A stretch of 64,000 nucleotides of DNA. It comes from Bacteroidota bacterium. Its GTDB lineage: Bacteria; Bacteroidota; Bacteroidia; 2-12-FULL-35-15. The stretch spans positions 62,001-126,000 of the forward strand of contig CANJYB010000008.1 of NCBI GenBank assembly GCA_947479085.1. Direction: 5' to 3'. A program made the translations under genes and the position numbers. The notes under the pieces are model-generated. The model did not search any database. It was not told where the DNA came from and was given only the letters and a program-made list of their open reading frames with translations. Of this stretch, positions 35,444 to 45,745 are shown one piece after another. Every line of letters starts with the position of its first letter. Positions within the stretch are counted from its first letter, which is position 1.

Positions 35444-38128
35444 ATGCTTACAAGAATATCGTTAATCAACTCGAAAGGTTACGGAAAAGCCGAACTGAAA
35501 TTAGACAACTGCGACTCCCTTCAGTTGGTAGGGCCCAATAATATCGGGAAAAGTACGTTGATTTATGCATTGAACTTTTTGTTCATTGTGGACGGACAGA
35601 AAATGTCGTTCAGTGGGCAACGTAAAGGGGATAAGGAAACCATTCACCATTATTTCCCGACTCATAATAAAAGTTTCCTGGTGTTTGAAGTTAACAAGCA
35701 GGGGTATTACTGTATCCTCGTAAAAGCAACTACTGAATGGGAACTGGAGTATTACAAGATAGAAAGCGAATACAACGAAGAGTTCTTTTTCGACAGCCAG
35801 GAAAAGCACCGTATCCGTAGCTTTGATGAAATAGAAATGGTATTAAACTCCAAAGGTGTTGAGTATAGAAAATATGCTAATAAAACAGAGGTGTTTAACG
35901 AAGTATACAAAAGAGGAAAAAACAACAATGCAGTGGTATGGCTGGAAGATGCTGTAAAAACGGATGGTTTGAGTAATAACTTCTCTAAGATTTACCGTTA
36001 CTTAATCAACTCCAAGTTGATTACCAACAAAACCCTTAAGGATTCGTTGATTATAGCGGATAACAGGGAGAATGAAGGGTTGAACTTTTCGCAACGAAAC
36101 AAAACAGATATTCTTAGTTTATTAAAAGCAAATCAGGAAATACGCAATATAAAAGGCATTCAGCACGACTTCCTTGAATTCAGAGAAACCGTTCGTGTGT
36201 TTAATTCAAAATCAAAAATAGTAAGTGAATTGCTTTACTCTTTTAATAAAGCCTATATCACTGCTATTCCGCAGTTTGAAAACACCATCGTGGAAAAAGG
36301 ACAAGGTGTTACTTCCATTCAAAATGAAATAAACGAAATACTTCAGCCAAAAGAGTTGGATTTTGCAACCCGCATAGGTGAAAAGAAATCGGATATAAAA
36401 AACAAAACCAATTATTACCTGGATAAACAGGCAGAACTAAACGAAATCAATAAGTTTGAAACCATCGACTTTTTGACCGAACAGTTAAAAAACCTGGACA
36501 AATCGCGTAAGGAGATTGAGTCGCGTATTACTACCATTGAATCTCAGAAACTTTCGAGCAAACAATTGGAAATGCGTTTGGATAAAATCAATCAGCAGAT
36601 TGCCATTACCGAAAAACAAATTGATGGTTACAATAACTTATTAATCCATAAAATTTCGGATGATGAGGATGTGAAGAAACTATTAAACACTGTCCTTTCG
36701 GAACAGGTTGCAAGTTTATCGAGCAAACAGATTAAAAAACCTATCAAGAAAATCTCTAACAAATTAATGAGCATTTTTGATGGAGAGATTGATATTTCGA
36801 AAGGCTTAATATTAAAAGAATTCAAATCCATCAAGGAATTTAAAGATGAATTGAAAGCGTTGGAGCACGAGAAAAACCAAACGCTGGAATTGTTAAAAGT
36901 AGTTACTGACAAGGAAAAAACAGATTCGAAGTTAAAACAGATTATTGTTGACATCGAAGAGATAAAAGAGAAAATCAAAAAGATTGTGAGCAAACCACAA
37001 TTGGAGAAACACCTTGCTTCTGTGCAGGCAGAAATTAAGAAATTAACAGGAGAGCAAAACGATCTGGATGAATCATTAAAAGATTTGGTGAAAGAGATTG
37101 CTCAGAAACAAATTGCTTTGGAAGCGTTGCAGGATGAGCGAAGAAACTTTGAAGTTCGCTTGAAAGAACTGAAAGAACGCAAAATGGAAGTGGAAACCAT
37201 CACCGACATTGAGCCGACTGAATTTGAAACCACCGACAACTTAGATCACATTTACCAGAAAATACGCATCCACCAAAATGACAGGATGGATATTAAACTG
37301 AACAAAGGCAGAGTGTTCGATAGTTTGAAAAACAAACTGAACAATGACATTGCCGATGAGGAAGAGTTCATCAAATTTGTACAGGAAGAAATTCTTTGTT
37401 TGAGTGATAAAGAAAGAAGTATTGATGGTTTGTTGCAAAGTATCTCCATGCAGTTTGCTACACCTGCTCATGCGCTTATTAAACGTTACGAAGAGTTCAA
37501 ACAATTTGTTTACACAAAATTTAATACCAAACTTTCTAAAACTCGCATCTCCAACATCGAATCGATGAGAGTAGAGTTATTGGATAACGAAAGAATCATT
37601 GGTGAGTTAAAACAAATCAGCGCGATACAGGAGTTCAACGGGCAAATGAGTTTTGAATTTGACCAATCGGAAAACTTAAAAACATTGAACAGCTACCTGG
37701 ATACCGGTAAGAAAATAAACTTTGATGAATTGTTCAACATCCAGTTGGTATTGACTATACAGGGAAGTGAAAAACATGTGGACCTTGCCAACCAGGTGGA
37801 ATCGGACGGAACAGACAGGATGATTCGTTTGGTAATGATTATGTCCATCATCAACCGTTTGGCGGTAACCGATGAGGAAAACAAAATTGTTCTCTTTATA
37901 GATGAAGTAGCAACCATTGATAAACAAAACCGTCCGGAGATTGTGAAGTTCTGTAACGAACATTTCTTCATCCCTATTTTTGCGGCACCGGATGCAGTGG
38001 AAGGATTCAACAAATACTATTTTATCTATCCTTCCAAAAACAAAATCAACATCAATGAAAAGCAAAATGCTATTGTAGTTGAGAAAAACGGAGTGATAGA
38101 AAAGATTGCTAAAAAAGTAAAGTCATAA
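35444..38128 (+). CDS. MksB/JetC-like SMC-type ATPase
   Basis: At 894 aa this has the head-coil-head form of SMC/MukB proteins. The Walker A motif GPNNIGKST is at about 31-39. Long coiled-coil segments occupy about 270-660. The signature-like ESDGTDRMIRLVMI is at about 785, and Walker B IVLFIDEVATID at about 815. The length fits MksB/JetC better than SMC (about 1200) or MukB (about 1480), and no hinge is obvious. As in MukBEF-type complexes it would extrude DNA loops with the two following proteins. It heads a three-gene operon; the next gene starts 13 nt after the stop. Confidence 0.8.
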   Translation: MLTRISLINSKGYGKAELKLDNCDSLQLVGPNNIGKSTLIYALNFLFIVDGQKMSFSGQRKGDKETIHHYFPTHNKSFLVFEVNKQGYYCILVKATTEWELEYYKIESEYNEEFFFDSQEKHRIRSFDEIEMVLNSKGVEYRKYANKTEVFNEVYKRGKNNNAVVWLEDAVKTDGLSNNFSKIYRYLINSKLITNKTLKDSLIIADNRENEGLNFSQRNKTDILSLLKANQEIRNIKGIQHDFLEFRETVRVFNSKSKIVSELLYSFNKAYITAIPQFENTIVEKGQGVTSIQNEINEILQPKELDFATRIGEKKSDIKNKTNYYLDKQAELNEINKFETIDFLTEQLKNLDKSRKEIESRITTIESQKLSSKQLEMRLDKINQQIAITEKQIDGYNNLLIHKISDDEDVKKLLNTVLSEQVASLSSKQIKKPIKKISNKLMSIFDGEIDISKGLILKEFKSIKEFKDELKALEHEKNQTLELLKVVTDKEKTDSKLKQIIVDIEEIKEKIKKIVSKPQLEKHLASVQAEIKKLTGEQNDLDESLKDLVKEIAQKQIALEALQDERRNFEVRLKELKERKMEVETITDIEPTEFETTDNLDHIYQKIRIHQNDRMDIKLNKGRVFDSLKNKLNNDIADEEEFIKFVQEEILCLSDKERSIDGLLQSISMQFATPAHALIKRYEEFKQFVYTKFNTKLSKTRISNIESMRVELLDNERIIGELKQISAIQEFNGQMSFEFDQSENLKTLNSYLDTGKKINFDELFNIQLVLTIQGSEKHVDLANQVESDGTDRMIRLVMIMSIINRLAVTDEENKIVLFIDEVATIDKQNRPEIVKFCNEHFFIPIFAAPDAVEGFNKYYFIYPSKNKININEKQNAIVVEKNGVIEKIAKKVKS

Positions 38129-38141
38129 TTAAACTATTAAA

Positions 38142-39335
38142 ATGAAGGCAGAACCAAGAACCGTACTCCGATTTTTATTAGAGTATTTTGATATAATAAA
38201 GGACCTGTTTGATACTCAGACAAAGGACAACATCATTACCTACGAGGTAATGAATGAAATTACATCCAAACATAAAATGGATGTAAAGATTCAGTTGCTG
38301 GAATACAAAATCATAAGCAATGTGGCGGAGAACTACCAGTTTCGTCCTGTATTTGCCAGCCTTATTGAATTTATCCTGAGCGAATTCAAACCGATGCTAC
38401 CCGAAACCATTGAAAAGTATCATGTTTCAATTGGTGAATTGTTTCGCAAAATACGTGAGAACATCAATGGAGATAAAGTAATTTTGAATCAACGGATAAC
38501 AGAGTTAAGCAATGAAATTAATAATTTCTATGAATCAGTTGAAAAGAATACACTTGCATTATTGAATGAAACACGTGAATTAAAAGCAAATGTAAAAAAA
38601 GTGGATTACCGGGAAAAGATCATTCGTGCTTCCCGATGGATTGACGAATACATCATCCCGCTTAATAAAATCCTGGATTTGAATCATTCCACTTCATTAA
38701 CTACCAAGCTATACGAAGTATCGGAATATACTAATCGTTATCGTTTGAATTTTGATGATGAAAGTACGCGTATACAGTTTGAGAAACTTTATTTCTCGTT
38801 GATACAAGTGAATGATAATTTGTTGCGCCAGTCAAAAATACTGACCAATGAATTATTGCCATTGATTGAGCGCATTCGTACCGAATCTATTATTCTTACC
38901 GGTTGGATTAATTTCTTAAAAGCACCTCATAAGAAAAAAGTGCCGAAAATACTGGAATCAAAAAGAAATTACATTTACTCAAAAGATACGTTCTTTAATG
39001 CTGCTGAATTTTTTGATGCATTTAAAAATGATGTGGATGTATTTATTGAAGACGAAGAATACGAAGATGAAAAATGGATTTTTGATAAACAACTTTATAA
39101 AGACAAGTTAAAGGATAATTTACCGGTAACGGATTTCTTTAAATGGTGTAATAAAACATTGAAAGAAGACTATAAAAAAGTAGAGATTGAAAAATTCTTT
39201 GCTTTAACATCATTAGCTTTTGATGATGACCTTCAGTTGGAATACCCTGTGAAAGCAGAGTTTGATAAAATAAAAATAAACGATTTAACATTAACAGTAC
39301 CAAAAATTACAATCAATAATCATGGAATATCCTAA
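38142..39335 (+). CDS. MksF/JetA-like kleisin subunit (putative)
   Basis: This 397-aa protein is helical and charged, with no signal or membrane segment. The N-terminal 100 residues look like a winged-helix domain (KDNIITYEVMNEITSKHKMDV, LLEYKIISNVAENY) followed by a long helical bundle, as in MukF/MksF-type kleisins. Identification depends largely on operon position between the SMC-type ATPase and the MksE-like protein and on size. It would bridge ATPase heads. Its last 14 nt overlap the next gene, a sign of coupled translation. Confidence 0.65.
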   Translation: MKAEPRTVLRFLLEYFDIIKDLFDTQTKDNIITYEVMNEITSKHKMDVKIQLLEYKIISNVAENYQFRPVFASLIEFILSEFKPMLPETIEKYHVSIGELFRKIRENINGDKVILNQRITELSNEINNFYESVEKNTLALLNETRELKANVKKVDYREKIIRASRWIDEYIIPLNKILDLNHSTSLTTKLYEVSEYTNRYRLNFDDESTRIQFEKLYFSLIQVNDNLLRQSKILTNELLPLIERIRTESIILTGWINFLKAPHKKKVPKILESKRNYIYSKDTFFNAAEFFDAFKNDVDVFIEDEEYEDEKWIFDKQLYKDKLKDNLPVTDFFKWCNKTLKEDYKKVEIEKFFALTSLAFDDDLQLEYPVKAEFDKIKINDLTLTVPKITINNHGIS

Positions 39336-39843
39336 AAACCACCGAAAAATAGTTGATGAATTGATGAATGGTAAATTTATTTTACCCATCGAACAGCATT
39401 ACGAAGTATTAAAAGAAAACGAAGAATTTTATGCTGATTTTTTCAAAGTATCTTTTAATTACGATTTGAAATTTACACAGCATTATGCTTACCTGGTTTC
39501 GGACGAATCTGCAGAAATGCTTTCGAGAGATATGTGTATTTTCTTTGCATTGCTAAGTTATGAACTGGACAGGGATGGCAAGAACTTCCTGGAGCGCATT
39601 CAGTACACCGAGTTTGAATTGGATGAAATAGAAAATTATTTCGCTAACTCTTCTTACATTGATTTAATTTTGAGTAACAAACAACTGAAAGATACAGATG
39701 CGCGTAAGAATTTTATTAATACCTTAAACCGTAGAAATATTGTAGAGAAGATTGGTGATAACAGAATCCTCTTTACTTCTGCTCATAAATTCTTTATGGA
39801 CTTTGCTGCTGACATTGTTAAGTTTGAAAATGTAAATGAATAA
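39322..39843 (+). CDS. MksE/JetB-like condensin subunit
   Basis: The 173-aa protein has the pattern I recall for Bacteroidota MksE: IVDELMNGKFI at the start, FTQHYAYLVSDESAEMLSRD, CIFFALLSYELDRDGKNFL, then a winged-helix end (KNFINTLNRRNIVEKIGDNRILFT). KITE proteins of this type bind the kleisin and regulate the ATPase. It ends the operon. No JetD/MksG-type nuclease gene follows; the next gene is an MFS transporter, so anti-plasmid activity of the Wadjet kind is not implied by gene content here. Confidence 0.75.
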   Translation: MEYPKNHRKIVDELMNGKFILPIEQHYEVLKENEEFYADFFKVSFNYDLKFTQHYAYLVSDESAEMLSRDMCIFFALLSYELDRDGKNFLERIQYTEFELDEIENYFANSSYIDLILSNKQLKDTDARKNFINTLNRRNIVEKIGDNRILFTSAHKFFMDFAADIVKFENVNE

Positions 39844-39907
39844 TATCGGTTAACTATAAATGTTAGCTTCGAATAGTTTGAGTGCTTAGTTAATTAGTAA
39901 GGAAGGG

Positions 39908-41167
39908 ATGGCGAAAGTTGTCCCTTTTTTATTGAACATTTATTTCAGAAAAAAACAAAATATCTTGCTTCTCTTTTCCTTATATAAACAGGCCTTCTCC
40001 AATCTTCAGCGAAACATCTGGATATTGTCCATTGCGAGTTTTATTAACCGCAGTGGCGCTGTTGTATTATTATTTACCTCACTTTATTTAACCAAAGAAT
40101 TACATTTCACCATTCCTCAGGCAGGAATTGTTTTAAGCTTTTACGGCATAGGCAGTGTATTGGGAAGTTATGCAGGAGGCTGGCTGACGGATAGAATCAA
40201 CTATTACAACATCATGATTTTTTCGTTAATCAGTTGCGGATTAATTTTGTTACTGATGCTGCTTACCTCCTCCCCTGCCCTTATTTCTGCAATTATATTT
40301 GCTTATGCGTTCACAGCGGACATGTTCCGCCCCGCTAATTCGGTGGGTATTGCAGCATACAGTACCCCTGAAAACAGAACGCGTTCTGTTTCCTTAATGC
40401 GCCTGGCCATCAATCTTGGTTTTTCTGTCGGTCCTGCATTAGGGGGATTTATTGCCATTCGTCTGGGGTATCATTGGTTATTTGTATTGGATTCATTCAC
40501 CAGTTTTGCAGCGGCTGCAATGATGTTGTATTACCTCCCAAAAAGTAAAATGGAAAAAGACCGACATAAAAATGAAGTACTGCAGGACTCCAGCACTTCT
40601 GCTTACCGTGACAAGGAATACCTGGTTTTTATTTTACTGGTAGCTGTTTATGGCATTTGTTTCTTCCAGCTGTTTGCAAGTGTTCCGCAATATTTCAGTA
40701 CTGTTTGTAATTACCGGGAAGATACCATAGGATTATTGTTAGCGCTGAACGGCCTGTTGGTGGTAATAATAGAAATGCCTCTTATTGCTTCATTGGAAAA
40801 AAGTAAAATCATTTTTCCATATATTATTGGTGGTTGCTTCTGCCTGATTGTTTCATTTTTAATTCTGCAATTCGGAAACGGCCTGATGATAGCAGCCTTG
40901 CTGTATACCTTTGTGATTACTCTTTCAGAAATAATGGCCATGCCTTTTATGATGAGTTATGCACTTTCCCGACCGTTAAAAGAAAGACAGGGACAATACA
41001 CGGCCCTGTATTCCATTTCGTTTGGTCTTGCCAATATAGCAGCCCCATTGCTTGGTCTTGGCATAGCAGGTAAATATGGTTTTAATACTATGTTTATTTC
41101 TGTTATTGCACTTACTTCGATTGCTACTTTAGGTTTTGTAATTCTGAATAAGAAAAAGGCGGGATAG
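39908..41167 (+). CDS. MFS transporter
   Basis: The 419-aa protein has 12 predicted membrane helices. The motif A-like loop GGWLTDRINYYN lies between TM2 and TM3, and a second conserved half begins after the charged central loop KSKMEKDRHKNE. It resembles the MdtG/MdtH-like drug exporters, with no specificity shown. The first 30 residues are not hydrophobic in a TM pattern; the start could be a later Met. It is 64 nt downstream of the condensin-like operon and may be an independent unit. Confidence 0.85.
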   Translation: MAKVVPFLLNIYFRKKQNILLLFSLYKQAFSNLQRNIWILSIASFINRSGAVVLLFTSLYLTKELHFTIPQAGIVLSFYGIGSVLGSYAGGWLTDRINYYNIMIFSLISCGLILLLMLLTSSPALISAIIFAYAFTADMFRPANSVGIAAYSTPENRTRSVSLMRLAINLGFSVGPALGGFIAIRLGYHWLFVLDSFTSFAAAAMMLYYLPKSKMEKDRHKNEVLQDSSTSAYRDKEYLVFILLVAVYGICFFQLFASVPQYFSTVCNYREDTIGLLLALNGLLVVIIEMPLIASLEKSKIIFPYIIGGCFCLIVSFLILQFGNGLMIAALLYTFVITLSEIMAMPFMMSYALSRPLKERQGQYTALYSISFGLANIAAPLLGLGIAGKYGFNTMFISVIALTSIATLGFVILNKKKAG

Positions 41168-41184
41168 TTTCTCACAAATAAAAA

Positions 41185-41216
41185 GGTACCATTCCGTATA
41201 TACAGAATGGTACCGT
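41185..41216. terminator. Bidirectional terminator between convergent genes
   Basis: GGTACCATTC and GAATGGTACC form a perfect 10-bp stem. T-rich DNA follows on both sides. Confidence 0.8.
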
Positions 41217-41233
41217 TATTATTTTGTTACTCG

Positions 41234-42532
41234 TTATTGAACGACTATCTTTTTATTTGTTACATTTTTATTCTCATCCATTATCTGTAAAAAATAAATT
41301 CCATTTTCCATTTCTCCTTTTTCAAGAACATATTCTTTTCCCGAAAAATTTATTGTTTTTATTTCTTTACCAAGAACATCAGTTATTTTTATTGCGTACT
41401 TCCCTTCCTTGTTAAACGTAAGAGTAGTTAGAGAAGTGAAAGGGTTAGGTGAAACTGAAATTGTTTCATTAATTATTTTATTTGTAATTCCTAAACTTGA
41501 ACAGTTAGAATTAACGGTGCTTATTAAAGTATCATAAAGTATAGTACCTACATTGTTTGCAGGAATCATCACAAGCCTATAAATATCACCATAGTTGGGG
41601 TTATGAATCCATAAGGTATCGTTTGTGCCACCCTGGTTGGCATGAATAAAATCACCTGCAGCATCATACCATTGATAACCGGTAAAACCGGCAGGGGCAA
41701 CAAGCATATAAGTAGAATCTGCCGGGCAGAAACTTTCGGTTGCTCTTAAAGGAGATGGATTACTTACAAGACTTGAAAAACTATATGCTTCCAGGAAAAC
41801 TCCTGAATCGAGGATTCCGTCAGAACCGTCCGCAATTACTATTTTGATATGATACGTTTGACCCGGAACTACTAACATCATTGCAAATAAAGGAGTGGTA
41901 TATCCATCGTACTGAATCATTATGCCGGGAGGATTTTCATTATCAACATAATAAACAGGATTAAAATTCAAATTAACATTATCAATACTCACCGGGGTGG
42001 TAGTTCCGGGAATTAATGCAATGTTTATCGAATTGTTGGAAAACGGTCCACTAATTCCAGGTCCGCTTGCAAAAAAACCAAATGCATCAGTAATACCTGC
42101 ATTTGCCTATTCCATATACTCATCAGATGCAAATGAATATTGAAATATTACAGTATCTCCTACCGGAACAAAATCAAATTCGAGAACCGATGCATCATTG
42201 CTCGTTGTTGGGTTCATAATTAAATCAATATCAGGGTCGCCAGGTAGGCTATTATCAACAGAAATGTTTCCTGAATTGTTGGGACCAATTGCATTTTGTA
42301 TACTTCCGGTAGTTAATAGCACCCCGCCTCCAAAACCAATACTATTAGCCGTATCTGTAAAAGCACCAGTAGCCTGAGCTGCCCCGGTATAGGTAACATT
42401 ACTAACTGTAACCGCGCTGCCAAGGAACAAACCCTGCACCCACTGGGTTGGTGTTTGTGTATTATCAACTGTTATTTGAGCCTTAACCGAAGTTATGGCT
42501 ATAACCGCAATAAGAAGTAGTATTTTTTTCAT
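41234..42532 (-). pseudogene. Choice-of-anchor L T9SS protein interrupted by an in-frame TAG
   Basis: The track splits this into ORFs 42107-42592 and 41234-41992, but both lie in one frame. The first part starts at MKKILLLIAVIAITSVKA (42532). It runs to FASDEYME, meets TAG at 42107-42109, and continues in frame as ANAGITDAFGFFASGPGISG. In the choice-of-anchor L family the residue after DEYxE is usually Tyr or Phe, so a TAT or TAC to TAG change is likely. The protein would be about 432 aa, ending in a T9SS domain (SVSPNPFTSLTTLTF to KKIVVQ). No other lesion is visible. Could be a real nonsense mutation, a sequencing error or stop read-through. Confidence 0.88.
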
Positions 42533-42590
42533 TATGTAACTTGTTTTAATTTCCTGTAAAAAATAAACTATTCTTTTCCAAAAAACAAAC

Positions 42591-42617
42591 AATCCCGTTC
42601 TTTTAAAGAACAGGATT
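42591..42617 (-). terminator. Terminator after the SBBP-repeat gene
   Basis: AATCCCGTTCTT/AAGAACAGGATT with a TTA loop. Same sequence as 44329-44355. Confidence 0.8.
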
Positions 42618-42643
42618 GTTTTCTTATAAATTAGTCAGACCTT

Positions 42644-44274
42644 TTATTGAACTACTATTTTTTTATTCCTTACATTTTTATTCTCATCCATTATCTGTAA
42701 AAAATAAATTCCTTTTTCCATTTCTCCTCTTTCAAGAATATACTCTTTTCCAGAAAAAGTTATTGTTTTTATTTCCTTGCCTAATACATCGGTTATTTTA
42801 ATAGTGTATTTCCCTTCTTTGTAAAAAGTAAGGGTAGTTTGAGAAGTGAAAGGGTTAGGTGAAACGTTGGTTAAGGAGGAAGAAACACCCAACTCATCAA
42901 TACCGGTTGAATAACTAAGTTTTGCAAGATATATTAAATATGGAGCGTTAAAAACAGAATTTAGAAATGTAGAATCAAAATACATAGAATAATCAAAATT
43001 TCCAGTAACATAAACCCCAGACGAACTAACACACAATGAGGTTCCATCATCTGATGCATCACCATGAGCACTTTTGGCCCAAATATTATTTCCATTTGCA
43101 TCATATTTTGCTACAAAAGTGTCAGGATACATTGGATTTGAATTTAACAATGTAGTTGAACCAAATACAATTGTTGAATCTCCAAAATAACCTGTTAAAT
43201 AAACAGAAGATGAATATGTATAAATATAATTTGATCGTAAATAACTATAGCCACCTTCTTTCTTTGCCCAAATTACATTTCCATTAGTTGTGTATTTCAC
43301 AATGTATATATTTGAAGCTCCTGAATTATTTAAAGTGGTAGAGCCAAATGTTACACTTGCACTTGAAAAACTTCCGGTTACATATATGCCTGTTGGATCA
43401 GAAGCAACAGATGTTGCATACTCTGCAGAGTTTCCACCACCTTTTTTTGCCCAAATCACATTACCACTTGAATTGTATTTAACGACAAATAAATCCGAAC
43501 TGCCTGCATTTGTTAATGCTACTGCTCCAAAACTAATTGAAGAACTCAAAAAACTCCCAACTACATATACACCTGTTGCATCCAACGAAATTGCAGTCCC
43601 ATAATCATTTAAACTCCCACCACTACTTTTAGCCCAAAGAACTGTACCATTTAAATCATATTTAGCAATGTAAAAGTCAGACAGTACAGAACTATTTGTC
43701 AAAATCGTGGAGCCAAAAACAATTGTATTACTAGTAAATTTACCAGTTATATAAACTCCGGAGGCATCAGCAATAATATAATTACCAAAATCATCCGATA
43801 TTCCACCCTCACTTTTTACCCATAAAACTGTTCCAGAAGAATCGAGTTTTACAATAAAACATCGGACATACCTGAATTTGTTAATGTGGTGCTTCCTATT
43901 ATTAAAGAAGAACTGGAAAAGTAACCCACCACGTAAATATCACCTGATGGATCTACAGTAACCGAATTTAAAAATTCATCAGAATTACTGCCAAAACTCT
44001 TCGCCCATATCATATTTCCATTTTGATCATATTTAACTAGAAAAGCATCTTTTCCTCCTGCATTATTTAAAGTTGTTGCCCCAAGATGCATTCCTCCATT
44101 TGAAAAATATCCTGTGACATAAATATTACCCGCTCCATCTTTTGCAAGAAAATTGACATGATGAACCGTAGTGCTTGGTGCAGAAATTAGTTCGGCCCAT
44201 TCCCAACCTGGCGTTTGCGAAAAACAACTAAATGTTAAAATAAATGCCATAACTGTAAATAGTATTCTTTTCAT
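42644..44274 (-). pseudogene. SBBP-type repeat T9SS protein with a 1-nt frameshift
   Basis: The track gives two ORFs (43849-44274 and 42644-43702) in different frames. The first ends MSDVLL*. Adding one T to the four-T run at 43856-43859 restores SDVFIVKLDSSGTVLWVK and joins the second frame with no stop between 43855 and 43702. The protein (about 543 aa) has a signal peptide and about seven repeats of about 60 residues, each with a GNVIWAKxxGG strand and a GIYVTGSFSS strand, as in SBBP beta-propellers. It ends in a T9SS domain nearly identical to the neighbour's. The deletion lies in a homopolymer, so a sequencing error is possible. Confidence 0.88.
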
Positions 44275-44328
44275 AACCTATTGTTTTAAATTCTTCGTAA
44301 ATATACCCTATTCTTCCCAAAAACAAAC

Positions 44329-44355
44329 AATCCCGTTCTTTTAAAGAACAGGATT
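44329..44355. repeat. Second copy of the terminator hairpin 42591-42617
   Basis: Identical 27-nt hairpin upstream of the SBBP gene, where no minus-strand gene ends. The flanking ACAAAC and GTTTT sequences also match. Confidence 0.8.
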
Positions 44356-44525
44356 GTTTTATCCTTGCCTATCATTCAAATTATTTTTTTTATTGAATTC
44401 AGACTTGATCTTTAATACATTTTTCATCCCTTGGAAGAAAAATACGAATGGGTTGAGGGGATTGTTTTATATTTGTGGTAGGAAGCTGGGGGGAGAAAAA
44501 GTGGTTATTAATTTTAATAAACTTA

Positions 44526-45017
44526 ATGAAATATTTATTCTTCCTTTTTCTAATTTACACCTTTCCTTTTCAAAAAATAACTGCACAGGATAGTATACCA
44601 AGAATATCATTCAAATTTTCAGAACGTTTTGGTAAATACAAATGCAACGACAAATGGGTTTCAGAAGATAACATGCAATCTGTTTTTAAAGAAACAAAAG
44701 ATGAAAACCTTATTCGACTGGTAAGGAATTCAAACATCTCCTCATGGAATAAACATATCGGGTATGCTGCCATTCCTGCCGGGGTTGGTTGTGTTGTATC
44801 ATTACTTGTATTTAAAGCCAACCTTGATAGTTATAATAACTCGCCCAACCAAACTATTACCCATCAACTTTCCGCAAAAGAATACAACCAATGGTTAACT
44901 GTTATCGGAATCTTTGCAAGTGCCACCATTTCATTTCCTGTAATATCGAAAATTGCAGATATAAGCCGCAGGAAATATAACAGACAGGCCATTAAACTAT
45001 ACAATGAAAAGTATTAA
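44526..45017 (+). CDS. Membrane protein of the YNEKY-ending family
   Basis: I prefer the ATG at 44526 (MKYLFFLFLIYTFPFQKITAQ, a signal peptide) over the track start at 44475, giving 163 aa. Two membrane helices follow (AAIPAGVGCVVSLLVF and WLTVIGIFASATISFPVI). The end ISRRKYNRQAIKLYNEKY is shared with the gene at 45746. No function is recognised. It lies with other small Bacteroidota membrane proteins in one orientation. Confidence 0.65.
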   Translation: MKYLFFLFLIYTFPFQKITAQDSIPRISFKFSERFGKYKCNDKWVSEDNMQSVFKETKDENLIRLVRNSNISSWNKHIGYAAIPAGVGCVVSLLVFKANLDSYNNSPNQTITHQLSAKEYNQWLTVIGIFASATISFPVISKIADISRRKYNRQAIKLYNEKY

Positions 45018-45051
45018 CTTTACAATGGTTAAAATTTAAAATAAAGCTACT

Positions 45052-45666
45052 ATGAAAAAGGTACTCCTGCTACTTTTGTTTTCCTTCATTTTGCTTTCCG
45101 CATGCAAACGGAAAAAAGATGCGACACCTATAGAGCAAAGTCCGGAGAAAATAAGTTCTGGGTTATATCCATTGTTGTTTAATACCAATTCTTACTGGGT
45201 ATACAGAGATACTGTTTCTAATGCTCTTGATAGTGTGGCATTAACTGATGTAAACAGAAGTACATATAATGTACCGCCTTTAAATCCGGGAACAGGCTCG
45301 CAAGGAACAGAAGAAATTTTTGTAAATACTTTATATAGTTCTCATACCAATAATACTTTTCACGAAACCTATATCGGTGATGTAATTAGTATCGGAGATT
45401 ATTCTTCGGGATACATATATCTTGGAGGAACAACCGTTGGGACAAATTCAGGGTTAACAACACTAACAGCAATGATAGATTCATTAACCATAAATAACCA
45501 TACCTATCATCATGTTAAAAAAATATCTTTAGGCTATTCGCCAAATTTCAAATATTATTATTGGGCAGATTATATTGGGTTAATCAGGAAAGAAATAGAA
45601 ACAAACAGTATCATTACTGAAAGATGGGATTTACAAAGAAATTTGAGTTTAATATATCCGTATTGA
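45052..45666 (+). CDS. Lipoprotein of unknown function
   Basis: The 204-aa protein has a lipoprotein signal with lipobox LLSACKRK. The mature part is mostly beta-strand (NSYWVYRDTVSNALDSVALT, YIYLGGTTVGTNSGLTT). No family was recognised. It lies 34 nt after the preceding gene, probably same transcript. Confidence 0.7.
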   Translation: MKKVLLLLLFSFILLSACKRKKDATPIEQSPEKISSGLYPLLFNTNSYWVYRDTVSNALDSVALTDVNRSTYNVPPLNPGTGSQGTEEIFVNTLYSSHTNNTFHETYIGDVISIGDYSSGYIYLGGTTVGTNSGLTTLTAMIDSLTINNHTYHHVKKISLGYSPNFKYYYWADYIGLIRKEIETNSIITERWDLQRNLSLIYPY

Positions 45667-45745
45667 TACTATTGAAATCAATCAAACAAATAAAAAAATC
45701 AATACTCTTTATTTTGGTTTGCTTTAACTAAAAACAACTTACTTT

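Noticed and set aside
39844-41167. JetD/MksG nuclease after the condensin-like operon
   Set aside because: The following gene is a 12-TM MFS transporter; no TOPRIM motif was found.
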